In this document: positions 9,622 through 17,937 of the stretch, in pieces | Layout: each line of letters begins with the position of its first letter | Numbering within the stretch: position 1 is the stretch's first letter | Assembly (NCBI GenBank): GCA_963718405.1 | Contig: CAVQYZ010000001.1 | Location: forward strand, 372,001-436,000 | Length of the DNA: 64,000 bases | Source of the DNA: Bog-756 sp963718405 | GTDB lineage: Bacteria; Actinomycetota; Acidimicrobiia; Acidimicrobiales; RAAP-2 | Direction of reading: 5' to 3' | The notes under the pieces: model-generated | The model's database searches: none | What the model was told of the DNA's origin: nothing | The model's input: the letters and a program-made list of their open reading frames with translations, nothing else | Program-made: the position numbers and the translations under genes

Positions 9622-10581
9622 ATGAGTGTGATACCCAAGGAGATCATCGAGCGGTTGCGCTGCCCGGCCTGCGGGAAGCCGGTCGACGGCGACCTTGGGG
9701 GCATCCGCTGTGCCGATGGTCACCGCTACCCCATGCGAGACGGCTACCTCGACTGCTCCGAGGAAGGCCTGACCGACGAGACCACCGGGCGCACCTTCGC
9801 CAGTTTCGGCTTTGAGTGGAACAACTTCGACGAGGTGCGAACAGAAGACGAAGGCTTCGCCGAGGTCTACTTCCGGGACCTTGATCTGACCAGTTTGGAG
9901 GGGAAGGTCGGCCTGGATGCCGGCTGTGGCAAGGGCCGTTACACCCGCTTCTTGGCCGCCCACCTGGCGGCCACGGCCGCCCTGGACGGGTCGTCCGCGG
10001 TAGAAGCGGCCTCCCGCAATCTGGCCGACAGGGACTCGGTGCTGGTGGTCAAGTCCGACCTGCGCCAGGCGCCGTTCGCCCCCGGCAGCTTCGACTTCAT
10101 CTCCAGCCTGGGGGTGCTCCACCACCTTGCTGATCCCCGGGCCGGTTTCGTCCGGCTCCTCGACCACCTGGCTCCGGGGGGGCGGATCCTTCTCTACCTC
10201 TACAGTCGCCCTTCCAGCCTCGGGGTGCGCTCGGTGGCCCTCGACGTGGCTGCCGCACTGCGCAAGGTCACGGTGCGCCTGCCTCACCGGCTGCTCAAGC
10301 TGTTGAGCACCCCCATCGCTGCCTGTCTCTACTACGGGGTGGTGGCGCCTGGCGCCTACGGTGATCGCGCCGGAGTGGCGGCCCTGGCCGGGCTGCCCAT
10401 GGATGCCTACCGGGGAAAGCCCTTTCGGAGCCTGGTCCTCGACACCTTCGACCGCCTCAGCGCACCGGTCGAGCATCGGTACGTCTGGAAGGATCTGGCC
10501 CCGTGGTTCGCTGACGCCGGGTTGGTGGTCGACGCCGCCCGCGACGAGACCGGCTGGTTCATTCTGGCCCACAAGCCCTGA
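9622..10581 (+). CDS. Methyltransferase with N-terminal Trm112-like zinc ribbon
   Basis: A SAM-dependent methyltransferase with a small N-terminal Trm112-type segment. ERLRCPACGKPV near residues 8-19 and IRCADGHRYPMRDGYL supply the Cys/His ligands. The Rossmann domain follows with VGLDAGCGKGRYTRFLA near residue 90, ALDGSSAVEAA, and SLGVLHHLADP. ATG 9622 directly follows a CGAGGGGG ribosome site, which decides against the upstream in-frame ATG at 9412. About 319 residues. It is followed 18 bp later by a GT2 gene on the same strand. Proteins with this layout are common in actinobacterial glycan loci; the substrate is unknown. Confidence 0.86.
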   Translation: MSVIPKEIIERLRCPACGKPVDGDLGGIRCADGHRYPMRDGYLDCSEEGLTDETTGRTFASFGFEWNNFDEVRTEDEGFAEVYFRDLDLTSLEGKVGLDAGCGKGRYTRFLAAHLAATAALDGSSAVEAASRNLADRDSVLVVKSDLRQAPFAPGSFDFISSLGVLHHLADPRAGFVRLLDHLAPGGRILLYLYSRPSSLGVRSVALDVAAALRKVTVRLPHRLLKLLSTPIAACLYYGVVAPGAYGDRAGVAALAGLPMDAYRGKPFRSLVLDTFDRLSAPVEHRYVWKDLAPWFADAGLVVDAARDETGWFILAHKP

Positions 10582-10599
10582 GCGAGCGGGTCGGGGAAC

Positions 10600-11445
10600 G
10601 TGGTGCAGGCACCTGAGCGGCGCATCATGGCGGTGGTGCTGACCCACAACGCCCCCGGGTCGCTGGAGCGGTGCCTGGCGGCCATCGCCGACCAGAGCGT
10701 CCGCCCCGATGCGGTACTGGTGGTGGACAACGCCAGTCAACCCCCGGTGACCCGGGAGTCCTTGGCCACCTGGTCGGGCGAGACCACTCTGGTGCGGTCG
10801 GAGATCAACACCGGGCCGGCGGGCGGTTACCACCAGGCCCTGGGATGCTTCCTCGAATCCGGCTTTCTCCACGCCTGGGTGTTGGATGACGATATGCGCC
10901 CCGAGCATCGATGCCTCGAACGGCTGTGGGATGTGGCCGAACGTGATCCGGGCTCGGCCTTCGTGTTTCCGGCGTCGCGACAGTCCGACGGTTCGTGGGG
11001 CAACTGGCCGTCATGGTGCGGGTTCATCGTGGCCCGCCCGGTGGTCGAGGCGGTGGGGCTGCCCATGGCCGAGCTGTTCTGGTGGGCCGAGGACACCGAG
11101 TACCTGCAATGGCGCATTCCCGAGGCCGGCTTCGAGCGGCAGTTCGTACCCAATGCCGTGGTCGATCATGACGGCATCCGCCAAGGGGACGGAGTTCCGC
11201 TGTGGAAGTACTACTACGAGGCCCGCAACATGCTCTACGTGCATCTGCACGTGAAACACCGGATTGGCCGCTATCCGCGCAATCTGTCCAAGCTCCTGGC
11301 CCGGGCGGTGGTGCGGGAGAAGGGCGGTCGCCTGCCCCGGTTGGCCGTTATCGGCCGGGGCCTGGCCGACGGGGCCCGCGGCAGGCTCGGGATCCGCTAC
11401 CCGGTGGAGCCGATGGCCGAACGGACCAACGCACCCGAGCCGTGA
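10600..11445 (+). CDS. Family 2 glycosyltransferase (galactofuranosyl/rhamnosyltransferase-like)
   Basis: A GT2 glycosyltransferase related to the gene at 716-1729. It has MAVVLTHNAPGSLERCL, VLVVDNASQPP, EINTGPAGGYHQAL near residue 70, the VLDDDMRPEH metal-binding motif near residue 96, FWWAEDTEYLQWR near residue 155, and KYYYEARNMLYVHLH near residue 205. The NTGPAGG and YYxARN signatures match GlfT/rhamnosyltransferase-like enzymes. Start GTG 10600 gives MVQAPERRIM; GTG 10603 is equally possible. It lies 18 bp after the methyltransferase gene and is probably co-transcribed. Its 3' end converges on the sulfotransferase pair. Confidence 0.86.
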   Translation: MVQAPERRIMAVVLTHNAPGSLERCLAAIADQSVRPDAVLVVDNASQPPVTRESLATWSGETTLVRSEINTGPAGGYHQALGCFLESGFLHAWVLDDDMRPEHRCLERLWDVAERDPGSAFVFPASRQSDGSWGNWPSWCGFIVARPVVEAVGLPMAELFWWAEDTEYLQWRIPEAGFERQFVPNAVVDHDGIRQGDGVPLWKYYYEARNMLYVHLHVKHRIGRYPRNLSKLLARAVVREKGGRLPRLAVIGRGLADGARGRLGIRYPVEPMAERTNAPEP

Positions 11446-11467
11446 GCCCAGGGCGGCTGGTCTCGGG

Positions 11468-12334
11468 CTACCGGTCGGCGAGATGGGCGAAGTGAGGCCA
11501 GAGCGTCAAGTCGATCTGGGGGTAGCGCTCGGACAGGGCCAGCACGTCGGCCTCGTACGACTCCACCAGTAGCTGCTCGAACCCGGCGTCGAGGGCCCGC
11601 TTGGTCCGGGTCTTGTTGACCGGCTGGCGCAGCACCGTCGGGCAGAAGGTGTCGTCCAGCCCGAGGAACCGGTAGGTGGCGGCCAGCTGCTCGGCAGGAC
11701 TGCGGACGCACGCCTCGAACTGCAGAACCAGGAGTTCGGAGGGATCGAAGACCCGTTCCCACGGTTCGAGGATTGCGGCGTAGAACCCGTGGACCAGACC
11801 CCGGTAGCGGACGCTACGCAAGCGGCTCCGAGGCATCCGGCGGGAGATGTCCGACCGGTAGCGGTCTACCGGATCGCGTACCAACACCAGAATTTTGGCT
11901 TCCGGTGCGGCCTGGCGCAGGATCGGTGGCAGTCGGTGGGAGAAGACATACGAGGGGGTCCACTCGCCCGTCTTGGTCCCGGGTGGGCGCGGGAACCAGC
12001 CGTGGTAGGTCTGGATCTCGTCCCCGGTGATGGGCTGGTTCCGGCTGCGCTGAAGGAAGACCCGGTTGAAGAAGAGCAGTTCCTTTTTGACGGGACCCTG
12101 TACGTCAGGATGGGCCAGGATCAGGTTGAACCACCATGAGGTCCCGCATTTGGACACCCCGACGCCGACGAAGTCGGGAGGGCCTACCACCATGCCGGCC
12201 GGAGATGGCGGCGGGATCGGCGCGTGGCCGTCGGCCCACGGTGGGTACCGACCCATCCGGTGCAGGATGCGGGTCTGTACCGGTTCGGGGAGCGAGCGAA
12301 ACGCCGATCGGGCGGCCGAGTCGAGGCTGGTCAT
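11468..12334 (-). CDS. PAPS-dependent sulfotransferase
   Basis: A sulfotransferase of 288 residues. VGVSKCGTSWWF near residues 57-68 is the 5'-phosphosulfate loop, with Cys where many relatives have Ala or Ser, and LVRDPVDRYRSDISRR near residue 155 is the 3'-phosphate site. TGEWTPSYVFS corresponds to the substrate-side segment. It shares HRMGRYPPW and DLTLWPHFAHL with the protein encoded at 1651-2574 and is clearly a paralogue. It starts inside the stop of the upstream sulfotransferase-like gene (ATGA overlap), forming a two-gene unit. Cytoplasmic location is expected because there is no signal or membrane segment. Confidence 0.9.
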   Translation of the reverse strand: MTSLDSAARSAFRSLPEPVQTRILHRMGRYPPWADGHAPIPPPSPAGMVVGPPDFVGVGVSKCGTSWWFNLILAHPDVQGPVKKELLFFNRVFLQRSRNQPITGDEIQTYHGWFPRPPGTKTGEWTPSYVFSHRLPPILRQAAPEAKILVLVRDPVDRYRSDISRRMPRSRLRSVRYRGLVHGFYAAILEPWERVFDPSELLVLQFEACVRSPAEQLAATYRFLGLDDTFCPTVLRQPVNKTRTKRALDAGFEQLLVESYEADVLALSERYPQIDLTLWPHFAHLADR

Positions 12335-13380
12335 GAGTCGGTGCCGGCCGGCGGCTCAGCGCTCGGTCGGTGCCTCAGTCCTTCCACCGCAGTGGTCAGT
12401 GAACGCAGCGGCTCCGTGATCCGCCAACTGGTGGAAGCCCGCAGTCTGACCATCCCGTCCTTGGTGCTCTCCAGTTCGTTACGGGTAATCCGCAGGAGAT
12501 CCTTGGTGGCGTCGAGCTCCCGCTTCGGACCGCTGAGCTCCTGGCGCAGGCGGAGGATCGATGTGGTCCACGGTGACTCGAGACCGAGGGGCTCGGGGCC
12601 CAGTGGACGGTGCCCTCCAGTCAAGGACGAGAGCCGCCGGACCAGTTGCTGCAGCTCGGCCGGTAGGAGGGCTTCCCCGTCTCCAGTGCGGTCGCCGGGG
12701 TGATGGTGCAGTTCGCCCATGATGGCCCCGACCGCTGCCTCCCTGTCCCATCCATCTGCTTCGCCTTCGAACTGTTCCAGCGTGCCCAACCAGGTGACCA
12801 GCGTCCCGATGGCTCGATCACGGTCACCGACCACCGACTCGTAGTCGAGCACGTAGGTGTCGACCCCGGCGAGCCCTTCGATGGCGGCCCGGTTGTACCG
12901 CTCCCACAAGGCCAGTCCCTCCACGGTGGGAAGCCCGTCCCGGCTCAGGAGCGATCGGGCCACGGCCATGGGCGAACGCCAGACCAGCACCGCGGCCACC
13001 GGTGGGTCGAGGACCTTCCGCCAGTAGGCCGGCAGCAGGCACAGCCGCGGATCCTTGAACACCTTGGGGCCGGAACCCGGGTAGGCCGCGTTCAGAAGTG
13101 GAACGGGATCGGGGGCACCGACGACTTCTGGGCGCTGCTCCCATCCACGGGGTAGCTCCGGTGGGGCATCCCATGCGCCGTCCAACCGGGCCAGGAGATC
13201 GTTGTTGTGCTGAGTGAGCGAGAGGCTCTCCCAGTGTTCGGGATTGCTCTCCGGCCAGTCCATCCGGTCGTCGGCGTGGACCACGCCCAGTCCCAGGGCC
13301 CCCAGGGCGCCGGTCACCGCCGACGTGCCGCTGCGGTGCATGCCGACAACCAGTAGCCACGGCCCGGGGGCCCCGGTCAT
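12331..13380 (-). CDS. Sulfotransferase-like protein with C-terminal coiled coil
   Basis: A P-loop sulfotransferase-family protein. VVGMHRSGTSAVTGAL at residues 11-26 is the phosphosulfate loop, FKDPRLCLLPAYWRK near residue 110 follows, and LVWRSPMAVARSLLSR near residue 133 is the 3'-phosphate site. Residues 270-325 are charged and probably a coiled coil (KRELDATKDLLRITRNELES), followed by TSWRITEPLRSL, a short motif also found at the end of glycosyltransferase coiled coils. The protein is therefore longer (349 aa) than a bare domain and may be anchored to an assembly complex. It overlaps the downstream sulfotransferase gene by ATGA and lies 7 bp after the methyltransferase stop at 13388. Confidence 0.82.
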   Translation of the reverse strand: MTGAPGPWLLVVGMHRSGTSAVTGALGALGLGVVHADDRMDWPESNPEHWESLSLTQHNNDLLARLDGAWDAPPELPRGWEQRPEVVGAPDPVPLLNAAYPGSGPKVFKDPRLCLLPAYWRKVLDPPVAAVLVWRSPMAVARSLLSRDGLPTVEGLALWERYNRAAIEGLAGVDTYVLDYESVVGDRDRAIGTLVTWLGTLEQFEGEADGWDREAAVGAIMGELHHHPGDRTGDGEALLPAELQQLVRRLSSLTGGHRPLGPEPLGLESPWTTSILRLRQELSGPKRELDATKDLLRITRNELESTKDGMVRLRASTSWRITEPLRSLTTAVEGLRHRPSAEPPAGTDS

Positions 13381-13387
13381 GGGCGCC

Positions 13388-14380
13388 TCAACGAAGCCAA
13401 CCGTGGAACTTCCTGAAGGCCACCGCCACCCGGGGCGATTCGCTGACCTTTTTGATCGTGCCCATCCTCAGCCGCCATTTCAGGCTGGACTGCATCTGTT
13501 TGGCGGCTCGACGGTTGGTCTCGCTGGAGACCAGGCCGACCGCCTCCAAATAGTCGTGCAGAGCCCGGTTGTCAGTGGGTGGGACACCTTCTTCAGCTGC
13601 TCCTTCGGCCGAGTCCGGCGCCCTGATGGCTTCGAGGAAGGTGGTTGGCGGCGTACTGACGGGAAAAGGAGTGAGCACCCAGACGAACTGCTGGACGGAT
13701 GCCTGTGGGTTGTAGGTCCCCGAGAGGGTCCGTAGGGCGCCGACCATCTCCACCGGCAAATCGTCGTTGAGGACCGGGTCGTACTGGTCGGTCCGGAGGT
13801 TCACGAAGTCGTCGCGGGCGGCCACGCTCCACCCGCACCGCTCGAACATCCGTTGCAGGGTGGACTCCGTGAAGAAGCGCAGTGTGCCTGGGTCCAAGAG
13901 CCCGCCGGGGGACTGGTCCCACTGGCCGCAGAGGAGACGCAGGCCGACGTCGAAGTGGGCCACGTTGGGAACCGACACCACCAGGGAGGGCTCGCCGTGT
14001 TTGAGCGACCATTCCGACAGTGAGGCCAGCAGCTCCTGGGGTCCGGCCAGGTGCTCGATGATGTCGATCAGGCACAGGGCCCCGACCGACTCGAGTTCGT
14101 CGAGCCGCGGCTGCACGGTGTCGAAGGCCGACAGGTCTCCAGGGGTGTCAACGCCGGACTCTCCAGTGGCGTCGCCAGCACCGGGGTGGGCTCCGAGCCG
14201 GAGGTACGAGTGGCCCGCCTGGACCAGGTTCTGCCCGATGGCACTGCCGCCACCGCCGAGGTCCACGACGGTGGCCCCGTCGGCCAGATTGAGAGCCCGC
14301 AACAGTCCTGCGGCATTGGCCAGCGCACTGTCGTGGTCCAGGGTGACCGGCGTGCGTGCCCTCCTTCGCCGTGATGCCAC
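13388..14380 (-). CDS. SAM-dependent methyltransferase, separate gene or C-terminal half of a frameshifted fusion
   Basis: A class I methyltransferase domain. TVVDLGGGGSAIGQNL carries motif I and LCLIDIIEHLAGPQELL the post-motif II acidic segment; SVPNVAHFDVGLRLL and LRFFTESTLQRMFERCGW are typical of sugar methyltransferases in O-antigen loci. GTG 14380 could start it, reading VASRRRRARTPVTLDHD, but its ribosome site is not convincing. The upstream WbsX-like frame has no stop before it overlaps this gene by more than 200 bp with implausible residues. I therefore think a single extra base near 14350-14385 separates two halves of one protein. About 330 residues from GTG. Confidence 0.78.
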   Translation of the reverse strand: MASRRRRARTPVTLDHDSALANAAGLLRALNLADGATVVDLGGGGSAIGQNLVQAGHSYLRLGAHPGAGDATGESGVDTPGDLSAFDTVQPRLDELESVGALCLIDIIEHLAGPQELLASLSEWSLKHGEPSLVVSVPNVAHFDVGLRLLCGQWDQSPGGLLDPGTLRFFTESTLQRMFERCGWSVAARDDFVNLRTDQYDPVLNDDLPVEMVGALRTLSGTYNPQASVQQFVWVLTPFPVSTPPTTFLEAIRAPDSAEGAAEEGVPPTDNRALHDYLEAVGLVSSETNRRAAKQMQSSLKWRLRMGTIKKVSESPRVAVAFRKFHGWLR

Positions 14381-15503
14381 GGGCGGCGGGCTCCTGGTCG
14401 GAACCGGAGCTGGACGACCGGGAGGGATCGAGGAGGACGGCCCTGGTGGCCTCGAGGTAGGCCCGCCCGTAGCGCTGATCGGGCTCGAGGTGGTTGCCCT
14501 CTGCCCATTCGTTCCACGCCACGATGAACAGGTAGTTCTCCTCGTCGCGCACATCACTGACCGAATCGGCGGCCAAGCGGAGCCATGTCTCGTAGGCCTC
14601 GGGCGTCGATCCGGTGAAGATGGTGGCCCCCTGAGGGCGTCGGGCCGAGTTGTCCCAGCCCACCATGACCGAGGGGAAGCGCTTCCAGCGTGGAGCGGCC
14701 CGCTTGAGGGACGTCTCGTAGGCGGACTTGTAGTCGAGGATCCGATGGCCCCTCGTGCCTTCGTGCGGGGTGTAGACCCGGTCGCGGGCGAGGGGCATGA
14801 ACCCCACGGCGGCATCCAACCCAAAGGCCTCGGGCCCACCCCGGGGGGGTCCCCAGCTCTCGACCCAGCACAGGTAGAGGTCGGGGAACCCCAGTCGTTG
14901 CGCCTCGGTGCGCCAGATCTCCGCGGTCCGCTTGGCGTTCGGAAGCAGCTTGGGCCGGTAGATCAGCATCAGGGGCCGGCCGTCGATGGTGATGTAGCGG
15001 TCGTCGGCGAAGGCGGTGGCCAGCCACCGGATGTGGGCCAGGTCGTCCTCGTCGCTGAACTCTTGGGGAATCAGGAGTTGTCCGGTGCCGTCCCAGTTCC
15101 GGCTCCACTCCTCATTGGCCCAGCACAGGGCGAAGGGGAAGTCGGGGGAGCCCGAGGCCAACACCTCGTCGAACGGTCGCTCCAGCAGCCGTCGTCCGTG
15201 GAACCAGTAGTGGTAGTACACGAACCCCGACACGCCGTACGCCGCGGCCAGGGCGGCCTGGGCCTCGCGGATCTCCGGTACCCGCAAGTCGTAGTACCCG
15301 AGCTCTCCTGGGACATGGGGTTGGTAGTGGCCGGGGAAGAACGGGCGGGCCCGGGTGACGTTGTTCCACTCGGTGAAGCCCGGGCCCCACCACTCGTCGT
15401 TCTCCGGAATGGGATGGAACTGTGGCAGGTAGAAGGCCAGGGCCCGCGGCATCCTTGAACCCGGCTGCCGAGCTCCCCCCTTCGAATCCATGGTGTCGAT
15501 CAT
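14381..15503 (-). CDS. WbsX-like protein (GH99-like domain, O-antigen type)
   Basis: A protein of the glycosyltransferase WbsX / GH99-like family, found in O-antigen and other glycan loci. ALAFYLPQFHPIPEND, WWGPGFTEWNNV and ELGYYDLRVPE lie within the first 90 residues; YYHYWFHGRRLLERP, CWANEEWSRNWDG and IVAWNEWAEGNHLEPD follow in canonical order. Start candidates are ATG 15503, 15491 and 15452, none with a strong ribosome site; I use 15503. The frame stays open beyond 14381 into residues that are clearly the wrong frame of the methyltransferase, ending at 14148, so the true C-terminus is either a fusion or an undetected stop. Biochemical activity of this family is poorly known. Confidence 0.8.
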
Positions 15504-15646
15504 ACGACCGAATCGGCCACGAACTGATAAGAGTGCGACCCATCCGCATCTCGAGGGCCGCCATGGATCTCGCCGGAGGTTCTGTCGTCCCGGCGGCCAG
15601 GAAAAGCCGACGGGATAGAAGCTGGAGATGGTTGTTGATGCCGTTC

Positions 15647-17737
15647 TCAGTACTTGGAGAGCTGAAGCTTCTCCGCGAGAACCTGCTCCAAGAAGAGTGA
15701 GTACGTGCCCGTGACGTGCAGCTGATTGAGGTAGACCTCGTAGTGGCCGATGATGGAGGCACATCTCGTGGTGCAGAACCACGGAGTCGCATCGATATAG
15801 CGACCACCCTGAGCCGTCACGGCGCGTTGCTCGGCCAGGTCGTATTTGTCGAGGGCGTGCACCGGGGCTGAACACAGTTGGACCTGATCAGGGTGCTGAG
15901 CCAGGCAGTCCGGTGGGCTGAGGCCGAGGTTCGGGATGTTCCCGAGGACGATGAACTTGGTCTGCTGGCCTTTGATGCGGGTGAGGGTGGCCTCCAGGGC
16001 CTTCTGCCACTCTGAAGCGGTGTAGCGCTTTCCCTGCGGGCCGCTTTGGACTTCCTGGGTGACGATCACGAGATTCGGATCGAGCTTCCTTATGCGGCGG
16101 TAGGCAAACTGCTGCCACCGATTGCAGAGGGAGAGGATGACGTTCCCTCCTAGCTGCTTCTTCGGTGGGTATTTGTTGGCCATGCAGTAACCCTTGCCGA
16201 GGATCACCAGACGCCACTGCGCCGCGGTGGCTATTTCGTTCATGGCTTTGAACCACATCAGGGCGTGGGAGTCACCGTAGAGAACCATGGTGTGGGTTCC
16301 GTTCGGATCGCCGAACACGCAGCTCGGTGTCTTCACCTGATTGGTGGTCGGCACACATCTCCCGGGCGGTGCACCGTAGTCCTGCTCGGCGCTCTGCAGA
16401 GGGGGATCGAGGTTGTGAGGTACCTGCTGAATCTGCAAGGAGGCTGCCACCAGTTTCGCCAGTTGGGCATCAGTGGCAGGCTTGACCCTCGATGTGGGTA
16501 TGGCGGCACCACTGGTCTGGCTCTGCAGGAACACCGTGGCCACCACCACCGAGAGTGCGATCAGCACCGCTCCCATCACGACGGAAGCAGACCGGTGGCG
16601 GAACAAGATCTTGGCATGGCGGACAGGGTTCTCGAGGAACCTGTACGAGACGATGGAGATGCCGAGGGCCAGGGCCAGCCACGGCAAGTTCTGCACGAAG
16701 GTCAGGCCGGTCTTGTCGCTGTACTCGGCGGCAATGATCAGGATCGGCCAGTGCCACAGGTAGAGCGAGTAGGACAAGTCGCCCAACCAACGACATGGCG
16801 ACAGGCCGAGCAGCAACTCCGCCCCGAAGCGAGGGGCCGCCGTCCCGCCCACAATGATCAGCGCCGCGCCCACCACAGGGAATGCCACCAACGAACCCGG
16901 ATAGGCCGTCTGGCTGTTGAAGACAACGGCCGAGATCAGGATGGCGCCAAGTCCTATCCAGGTGATCGCCGCGGCCACGTGGAGGGGAATCCGCACCAGC
17001 CATCGGGCTCCCAGGGCCACAAGTCCGCCCAGGGCCAGCTCCCAGGCCCTGGTCCACGGCGAAAAGTACGCCACCGTGGGGTTCGACGATGTCTGAGCCA
17101 CCGAAAAGGCAAACGAGACCACGGTCACCAGTCCGAGGCCTATGGCCAGTCTGACCCGGAGGGAGAGGAACGAGCGAAGGCTGGCTATCAATAGGAAGAA
17201 GGTCGGGTAGACCAGGTAGAACTGCTCCTCGACCGAGAGGGACCAGAAGTTCTGCAGCGGTGATGGAAGTTGCTGTGAGGCCAGGTAGTTGGTTCCCTCG
17301 GACGCGAAGTGGAAGTTCACCAGGAAGATGGCGGCCCACCGACCATCGACGGCGGTTCGATTGCCGGACAACACCCCGAGGAAGATGTAGGCGGCGATGA
17401 TGGTGATGATGATCACCGACGTGGCGGCGGGAATGATCCGTCGGCACCGCCGCCCGTAGAAGGCCAGAATCGAGGTGCGGCCGGAAGAAGCCCGCTCTCG
17501 GAGCAACACTCCCGTGATCACAAATCCCGAGATGACAAAGAACACGTCCACGCCGACGTAGCCGCCACTCACGACGGACCAGTTGGCGTGAAAGAGCACC
17601 ACCAGGACCACCGCCACCGCCCGGAGCCCCTGAACGTCAGGCCGAAACCTTCGATCCTCCGGTGCTGTTCCCGCCTCGTTCTCGGGCTCTGAGTAGCTCG
17701 AGGGCGTGGCCTCTTCGAGATCAGAACTGCCTGGCAA
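15647..17737 (-). CDS. O-acyltransferase with SGNH domain (OafA/YrhL type), copy 1
   Basis: An integral membrane acyltransferase-3 protein fused to a C-terminal extracytoplasmic SGNH domain, expected to O-acylate a surface glycan. FRPDVQGLRAVAVVLVVLFH near residue 32 holds the R/H motif; GGYVGVDVFFVISGFVITG follows, then RRCRRIIPA and NFWSLSVEEQFYLVYP. About ten membrane helices end near residue 400. The SGNH block is VLYGDSHALMWF near residue 500, and a C-terminal His sits in NQLHVTGTYSLF, where the usual partner Asp appears to be Asn. TTG start at 17737 follows a G-rich tract. It is a tandem paralogue of the next gene and lies in a less GC-rich stretch than its neighbours. Confidence 0.88.
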   Translation of the reverse strand: MPGSSDLEEATPSSYSEPENEAGTAPEDRRFRPDVQGLRAVAVVLVVLFHANWSVVSGGYVGVDVFFVISGFVITGVLLRERASSGRTSILAFYGRRCRRIIPAATSVIIITIIAAYIFLGVLSGNRTAVDGRWAAIFLVNFHFASEGTNYLASQQLPSPLQNFWSLSVEEQFYLVYPTFFLLIASLRSFLSLRVRLAIGLGLVTVVSFAFSVAQTSSNPTVAYFSPWTRAWELALGGLVALGARWLVRIPLHVAAAITWIGLGAILISAVVFNSQTAYPGSLVAFPVVGAALIIVGGTAAPRFGAELLLGLSPCRWLGDLSYSLYLWHWPILIIAAEYSDKTGLTFVQNLPWLALALGISIVSYRFLENPVRHAKILFRHRSASVVMGAVLIALSVVVATVFLQSQTSGAAIPTSRVKPATDAQLAKLVAASLQIQQVPHNLDPPLQSAEQDYGAPPGRCVPTTNQVKTPSCVFGDPNGTHTMVLYGDSHALMWFKAMNEIATAAQWRLVILGKGYCMANKYPPKKQLGGNVILSLCNRWQQFAYRRIRKLDPNLVIVTQEVQSGPQGKRYTASEWQKALEATLTRIKGQQTKFIVLGNIPNLGLSPPDCLAQHPDQVQLCSAPVHALDKYDLAEQRAVTAQGGRYIDATPWFCTTRCASIIGHYEVYLNQLHVTGTYSLFLEQVLAEKLQLSKY

Positions 17738-17937
17738 CGCACCCCCCCAAAGGCTCGACAGGTCGCAATCCTATCGAGTGGCTGTGGCTCTAACCGGACA
17801 TGGCCCTGCAATCACACTTGACTTGCGAGCTGGGAACCTGGCGCCAAACCGTCAGCTGACCAGCGATTCGGTCGCCTGGGACAGCCCGAACGGCCTCCAT
17901 GGGCTCCTCCTTGGGCCGGGAGGAGCGAATGACCAAA
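17738..17937. other. 200-bp gap between the two acyltransferase genes
   Basis: A non-coding stretch separating tandem acyltransferase copies, both on the minus strand. The G7 tract ahead of the TTG start at 17737 resembles the G6 tract ahead of the second copy's ATG at 20067, consistent with duplication of the 5' ends as well. I see no convincing hairpin terminator. Confidence 0.4.

Noticed and set aside
13767..15458. A 563-codon plus-strand open frame
   Set aside because: Antisense to the methyltransferase and WbsX-like genes, with no recognisable motif.
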